This document shows positions 59,601 to 64,000 of a stretch of 64,000 bases of DNA, in pieces. Each line of letters begins with the position of its first letter. The stretch's first letter is position 1. The stretch is taken from positions 1,926,501 through 1,990,500 of the forward strand of contig JAJTWR010000266.1 in the NCBI GenBank assembly GCA_021613335.1, read 5' to 3'. The notes beneath the pieces were generated by a model. The model was not told where the DNA came from and made no database searches. It saw nothing but the letters and a program-made list of their open reading frames with translations. The DNA comes from Whitmania pigra. Lineage: Eukaryota > Annelida > Clitellata > Hirudinida > Haemopidae. The translations under genes and the position numbers were made by a program.

Positions 59601-62511
59601 AATAATGAAGATAATATTATAAGAATGTGAAATTCCAACAGGATATGAATGTTGCTTGAAAAGATGAATAAAAGTATTGAAATTGTTAAAATACCAAATA
59701 AGGAGCATTGACTGACTCGACAATAATATCTCATTCTTGTTGCTCAGCGAACCCAACAATAAGTTCAAAACGCAGACAGTTTTTGTTGTGTTAGGATATT
59801 TGTTTCCATCCAGTTTTTGTATTTGTTGAAGGAAACATTTCAAACAGCCGGTCTGTACATGTTCCTCCTGCCAACGAAAACATGATATGCTTAAAAAATT
59901 TTCAGAGATCTTTTTTGCTGCACTGTTTTGACTTAAGCTTCAAGATCTTTGTATATGTTTGATACATAAACAGTAACCCTGTGAAGCAATTTGTATCACG
60001 TTTATAAACATTACGAACAAATGACACAACAGAATGTTTAAAGCCAATTCTTTTCTTGAAATGTTCGAAGGCGTTGATCTCGGACCTGCGATAGCTGGAG
60101 TTATCGGAGCTCGGAAACCCCAGTACGAAATCATCGGTGATTGCGTCAACACAACATGCCTGCTGAATTCAACAAGCCTGCCAAACTGCATTCAGGTATT
60201 TTTGGCATCTTTCAGTAAATGTCTAAGCATTAATTACTTTCATGCCAACATTTAATGACTTGATAACATTGATTATTTAAAAATTTTAAGAAATTCAAAA
60301 CAATTATCTTTCATTTAGCTACTACATTATAAATCAATAATTTTACAAAGTAAAATGTGATAATAATTGCTTCAGGTTTCTCAGACTGTCTATGAAGTTC
60401 TCCAAGGATGCTACGAGTTCAAATGTCGAGGAATGACCAAGCTGAAAAGTTCAAGAGAACACTTGACTTATTTCCTGTCTGGTGCCCATCCTTCAAAACC
60501 AACCAGTTTTTTTGACTTTGAAAAGGATGAGGAATTCCTACCTTCTCCTCGCTACAACATCGGTCAGGACAAATTTACTGAGCTTCCAGCGTTCGACCAC
60601 TCTATCAAGAGGCCTCAGCCCATTACTCCTCAGACCCCCTCGAAAGCACATGGTGGCAGCCAAATGTTCAACTTTTCTTCCATTAACAATCCGGGTTATT
60701 TCCACCACCACAATGACAGCCTCTCTGCATTCTCATCGAGCATCCAGCCTTCAGTTAAATCGACTGAATTGCATTGGAATCAATGCGACCGGCTCGAGTT
60801 CCAAAATCCGAACCAGTTTAAGAAAATCAGTGGCACAAGTGATTCGAGGTCGCATTTTGTTTTGAATTCACAAAATCCTCCGATAAACACAGCATTGCAC
60901 GGTCCATTGCAACACATCTCAGCCTTTATCCCTGCTGGAGGTTTGAATGCAAATACAGTTCTGTCTGGGAATGGTAAAACATTACCGAGGATGACAAACT
61001 TTGAAAACTTCAATGAATCGCACGTCAATAAAAAGCCTAATGATGGGAACAACAATTCGTATCCTGACCACATGCATCCATGTAACCCGAACTGTTCCCA
61101 ATCATATGAAACATCACCAGGAACCGGTATAGCAGACTGCCAAAGCCGGCTATGTAGTCAAACCAGTTCAGAGAAAACAGATGAAAATATTGATGCTTCA
61201 GACTTTTGGAGGAGCGAAAGCAATTTTTGCGAAAGAAAGCCTTCTAACAAAGACAGAGAAATTGAAACGGATATAAAGGTTACGCCGAAAAACAGCGTAA
61301 GACTCTCGACCTCGGACGTTGAGGACATCGAAGCCATAATGAAAGAAATTGGAGCCAACCAGAATAAAAAGTCTGAACTGTACTTATCTGAAGAGCAAGA
61401 CCGCTCGAACCACGAGGTAAATGCCACTGAAATGCTTTCATCTGACCAAAAGGATGAAGGAGGCCTAATGCACCTTGAAAATGGTATAATTTACACCAAA
61501 AAATTTGTCGACAGTTCCAGGTTAAAAAGCTCTGGGCATGTGGCATGCTCAAGCCAAATAGGAGCCTCGTTGTATGATAATGTCTCTAAAATGCGCTCAT
61601 CTGGGAAGAAAGTTCAGGAAAGAGACAAGCCAAACACAAAATTGCTTGCTGGTGCAAATGGTTTTCTGAAAACCTCAGGTCCTGTATTACAGAATCCCCC
61701 AAAATCAGCTTTCATAATTGTGAGAAATAATACCAGCAATGCAGGGCTCAAATCACAGCCAAATCAAAATTCTAGGGCTCCTCTTCAGAATGGTACCAAT
61801 GCATCTTTAGCTAAGACACTACTAGCTGCTAACCTTAATTCAAAACTTCGCCTGCACCAGCAGTCCCTCAAAAAATCTGAACCAGCAAAGCAAAGCCAGC
61901 AGCACGAAGGCACCAATTCGCGCCATAGCATGGCCGTACCACCTCAAAACTTGAGGGACAGATGGGGTCATACAGACTCGCCCACAAGGAGTAAGAGTTT
62001 GGACAGGATAGTAGTGGAACTCAGTGATGAGCTGAACTCGTCCTCATCGATAGGAGAATCGAGTCCTAAGATGTTGCAGAGGACTTCGAACAAAAGGGAC
62101 ATCGCCTCCCTCTGTGCCAACGGGTCGTCCGGCAGCGAGAATCAAAAGCAGCTGGGTTCGGGGCTCCTCCAGGTGAAATACCCGCAGAAGTCGAAAGCTC
62201 GGAACAATCCCATGCACCTGACGCCGGTTGCAGACCGACTGAGCCTTTCGTCGTTTAATAGCGAAATGTCGAGGTCTGATCCTGCCCTGAGCTACGAGTC
62301 GAGCTCGGCCATAGAGTCGGAGTACGACAATTACAGGCCCGGCATGGCGAGCGACGAGGATTATTTTGCCGTGGAACCGGTCAGCGATGTCGAAATCGAC
62401 ATATTCGACGACGCCAATGTCGACAACGTGAAGGTGGAGGAGGATTATGAAAACTACAATTTTGACTCTCTGATGACCGGCCAGTCGAGCAAGATGACTG
62501 CCGAACTTTGA
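45792..62511 (+). CDS. ADCY1: ADCY1/rutabaga-like adenylyl cyclase with altered active site and long C-tail
   Basis: Transmembrane class III cyclase. Twenty-two exons: 45792-46106, 46167-46616, 48470-48619, 49076-49197, 51128-51239, 51443-51570, 52125-52283, 52990-53125, 53431-53562, 53984-54027, 54279-54420, 55181-55278, 55754-55838, 56193-56288, 56685-56953, 57906-58026, 58226-58345, 58611-58757, 59123-59221, 59351-59459, 60071-60195, 60376-62511. They total 5295 nt, 1764 aa, all in phase. Six TMs (~90-285), C1a (~315-525, [22 protein letters not shown]), six TMs (~635-850) and C2a (~880-1080, [23 protein letters not shown]), then ~680 Ser/Asn-rich residues. C1a keeps Asp351 but has Gly395 for the second metal Asp (GGRYFCVSG, not GDCYYCVSG). 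C2a has Glu1031 for adenine-contact Asp and Leu1042 for the catalytic Arg, while Asn1038 and the KIK Lys remain. Possibly inactive or regulatory. Confidence 0.9.
46872..46925. repeat. (ATT)n microsatellite, cyclase intron 2
   Basis: About 18 ATT units with one GTT interruption. Confidence 0.95.
48653..48734. repeat. (CAT)n microsatellite, about 27 units, cyclase intron 3
   Basis: An uninterrupted CAT/ATC tract begins only 33 bp after the splice donor at 48620. It reads as poly-His, poly-Ser or poly-Ile in shadow frames. Confidence 0.97.
50210..50302. repeat. Compound (CAT)n(ATT)n microsatellite, cyclase intron 4
   Basis: CAT units with a CGT interruption followed by ATT units. Confidence 0.95.
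50621..50703. repeat. (AAT)n with GAT/GATGAT variants, cyclase intron 4
   Basis: Imperfect AAT array with GAT variants, second of three triplet arrays in the same intron. Confidence 0.95.
50983..51080. repeat. (ATT)n then TTATTG variants, cyclase intron 4
   Basis: About 20 ATT units followed by GTTATT units. The array ends about 47 bp upstream of exon 5. Confidence 0.95.
51282..51404. repeat. (AAT)n microsatellite, cyclase intron 5
   Basis: About 40 AAT units with a few one-base slips fill most of an approximately 200-bp intron. Confidence 0.95.
52292..52360. repeat. (CAT)n microsatellite, cyclase intron 7
   Basis: CAT tract with two CGT interruptions starts 8 bp after the splice donor at 52284. 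Confidence 0.95.
53596..53676. repeat. (AAC)n/(AACATC)n repeat, cyclase intron 9
   Basis: Higher-order AACAACATC/AACATT pattern of about 80 bp. Confidence 0.9.
54497..54563 (-). repeat. tRNA-like SINE head fragment, cyclase intron 11
   Basis: On the minus strand GATGGAGCCAGATCGTGCTC, GCGAATCCCGAGGTTGCACG and TTCGATTACGAG resemble a tRNA anticodon-variable-T-arm run with an internal pol III B box (GTTCGATTA against GGTTCGANTCC). The D-arm/A box is not convincing, so it is either a degenerate SINE head or a tRNA pseudogene fragment. Confidence 0.35.
56997..57481. repeat. AT-only complex repeat block, cyclase intron 15
   Basis: About 485 bp almost devoid of G and C, made of ATT, TATA and AATTAT units with repeated TATGTATATATAT segments and many self-complementary stretches. 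It contains no gene. Confidence 0.95.
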
Positions 62512-63184
62512 TTGTTTTTGGAACCACTTTTGCAGCTCGACTTTGCAGTCACGGCTGCCATTTCTAAAAGTGCCTTCAGCACAAGGTGCTCAGATGTTCA
62601 GACGTGCAATGTTTTATTTATTTGTACTCAGTAATATTTTTAGTTCTGATATGTTGTTCACTTTTGCAATTTGTTTTTTGCAATGACAGTTACCTAGCTA
62701 TCCATAAATTGAAAGAATTTGAACCTCTGTAGTTATGATAGTGGTGGTATTTATTCGAAATTATTGTTAATTATTGTTAAATGGTCATTTCAAGAGGCAT
62801 TTTATTGAACAAGTCAATGGATTGGAATGGTTAGTTTTTATTTTAAAAAGTAAATAAAAGTCACAATAATTTTAGTTCTTAATTTATAAATAAGTTAAAG
62901 GTTTTTTTTACAAAATGGTTACGATCACTCTCGCAAGTTCACCCGTTACGATCACCAACAATGAAGCTAGGATGAAACCAGAGAAGGTCTGGTCTCACTG
63001 GTGCAGAGCGATTAACTTCAGGGCAAGATGGAATCAAGAGTAATAAATTAGTTTGTTTACATAATCAGTATAAAACACCACCACCCAGGGAGAGTTTGCA
63101 GTGAAAGTATGGGATGAGAAAACAAAATGACACAAATATCTTAATCTTTGAGTTATTTCGATGCGTTGACAACATGTTTTGCTG
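62512..63184. other. Cyclase 3' UTR and convergent intergenic region
   Basis: No coding similarity. AATAAA at 62853-62858 is a candidate poly(A) signal for the adenylyl cyclase. The unknown gene on the minus strand ends at 63185. Confidence 0.5.
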
Positions 63185-64000
63185 CTAAACAGCTTCCCTG
63201 CATGCGGCATTTTCAGGACCAAATTTGTTGATGGCGTCCATCAGGGCACTGATTTCGTTCTCCAGCGTTGTTATGTCACTTGTCAGCTGGGTTATCTGGT
63301 TCAGCTGGCTTTGTGTCTGGGTGACAAGATCTGCGATGAAGGCAAGTAGGTAAGACAACAGAAATATGAGGAACGTGGCAAAATGTCAGCATTGATTGTG
63401 AGTTCTTGGGGGCTTTATAAATATTATATGTCGAATGAGAGAACAATTACCAAAGTAGTTCAAATACTAACTAGTTGTTAATAATAACATATCATCTTAA
63501 TGATATATTACCTTTTGGTAATTACTAGACATTATGATATTATGCAAGTTGTGATGTTTGGAGGCTACCTGACAACTTAACTGGCTTGTTAAGATTATTG
63601 AGGGATGACCAGAGGTCGTTCATGCACGTTTCCATCTGGTTTTTGGTGACCAACCAGGTGCTGTATTCACTCATCCTCATGGTGTAGTTGGTGTTCAAAA
63701 TGACCATATTGTTAGAGTTTCTCAGTTCATTCTGTAATTGGTTTGTATTGATTAAGACAGCTAGTGAAAAATGTGAGTTCATTAATTGAGGCATTAATAA
63801 TTTGAACAAATCAGATTCGTGTTAATGTAAGGTATGTTCAATATCATTGTTTGAGCCTAATTTCCTGGAGAATTGAGAAAACTCTAAAATGAGTTACGAA
63901 ATATAATTGCCAATAATCCCATGCAAAATGATGGAAAAAGTGTTCCACGACTAACAAACTCCACGGATTGAAGACTGTTGTTGACAAGCGACAAACTCCC
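63185..64000 (-). CDS. 3' end of an unrecognised coiled-coil gene (runs off the window)
   Basis: Two clear exons keep phase. 63569-63731 contains NELRNSNNMVILNTNYTMRM and MNDLWSSLNNLNKP. 63185-63330 contains DLVTQTQSQLNQITQLTSDI and TTLENEISALMDAINKFG, and ends TAG. A third exon, about 63965-64000, is less certain. Heptad-like Leu/Ile/Asn spacing suggests a coiled coil rich in Asn/Gln/Thr. No catalytic motif is visible and I do not recognise the family. A secreted or filament-forming protein is possible, but the N-terminus is outside the window. Confidence 0.5.

Overview
The window looks like a piece of an intron-rich, AT-rich bilaterian invertebrate genome. Genes are split into many small exons by short GT-AG introns. 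The proteins are ordinary animal ones (KDM5, IMP4, receptor guanylate cyclase, XPF, COMMD9, adenylyl cyclase), and there are Ty3/gypsy relics, triplet microsatellites and TTAGGG-like arrays. A lophotrochozoan is my best guess, but the sequence alone does not prove it. I assembled exons by eye from protein similarity, GT/AG sites and phase. The summed lengths divide by three for six complete genes, which supports those models; the guanylate cyclase has one unresolved junction.

Layout. 1-5.03 kb: two broken Ty3/gypsy retrotransposons joined head to tail; the second carries a protease fused to an integrase C-terminus. 5.2-6.05 kb: a Mutator-like non-autonomous element with long inverted arms, a perfect 9-bp target duplication and a telomere-like core, next to a solo arm of a related copy. 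6.3-7.9 kb: an unprocessed pseudogene of the SARA/endofin (ZFYVE9/16) C-terminal region. 8.56-8.69 kb: a partial 5S rRNA sequence fused to a short dispersed repeat. 9.2-10.8 kb: an unrecognised 8-exon, 294-residue gene (+).

11.9-24.2 kb (-): a 31-exon KDM5 H3K4 demethylase. It is head to head with IMP4 (24.5-26.5 kb, +), with 341 bp between the start codons. 26.9-34.7 kb (-): a natriuretic-peptide-receptor-like membrane guanylate cyclase. 35.1-41.5 kb (-): ERCC4/XPF. 43.3-44.5 kb (-): COMMD9, head to head with a 22-exon ADCY1/rutabaga-like adenylyl cyclase (45.8-62.5 kb, +). The cyclase keeps the full 12-TM, two-catalytic-domain layout but has lost key active-site residues and has a very long C-terminal tail; its introns hold most of the window's microsatellites. 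63.2-64.0 kb (-): the 3' end of an unknown coiled-coil gene that runs off the window.

The genes do not form a pathway. Two class III cyclase genes lie within 20 kb of each other. The most unusual items are the degenerate cyclase active site, the Mutator-like element with a telomere-like core, the KDM5 PHD2 finger split by a long insert, the unknown 8-exon gene, and the 5S-linked dispersed repeat.
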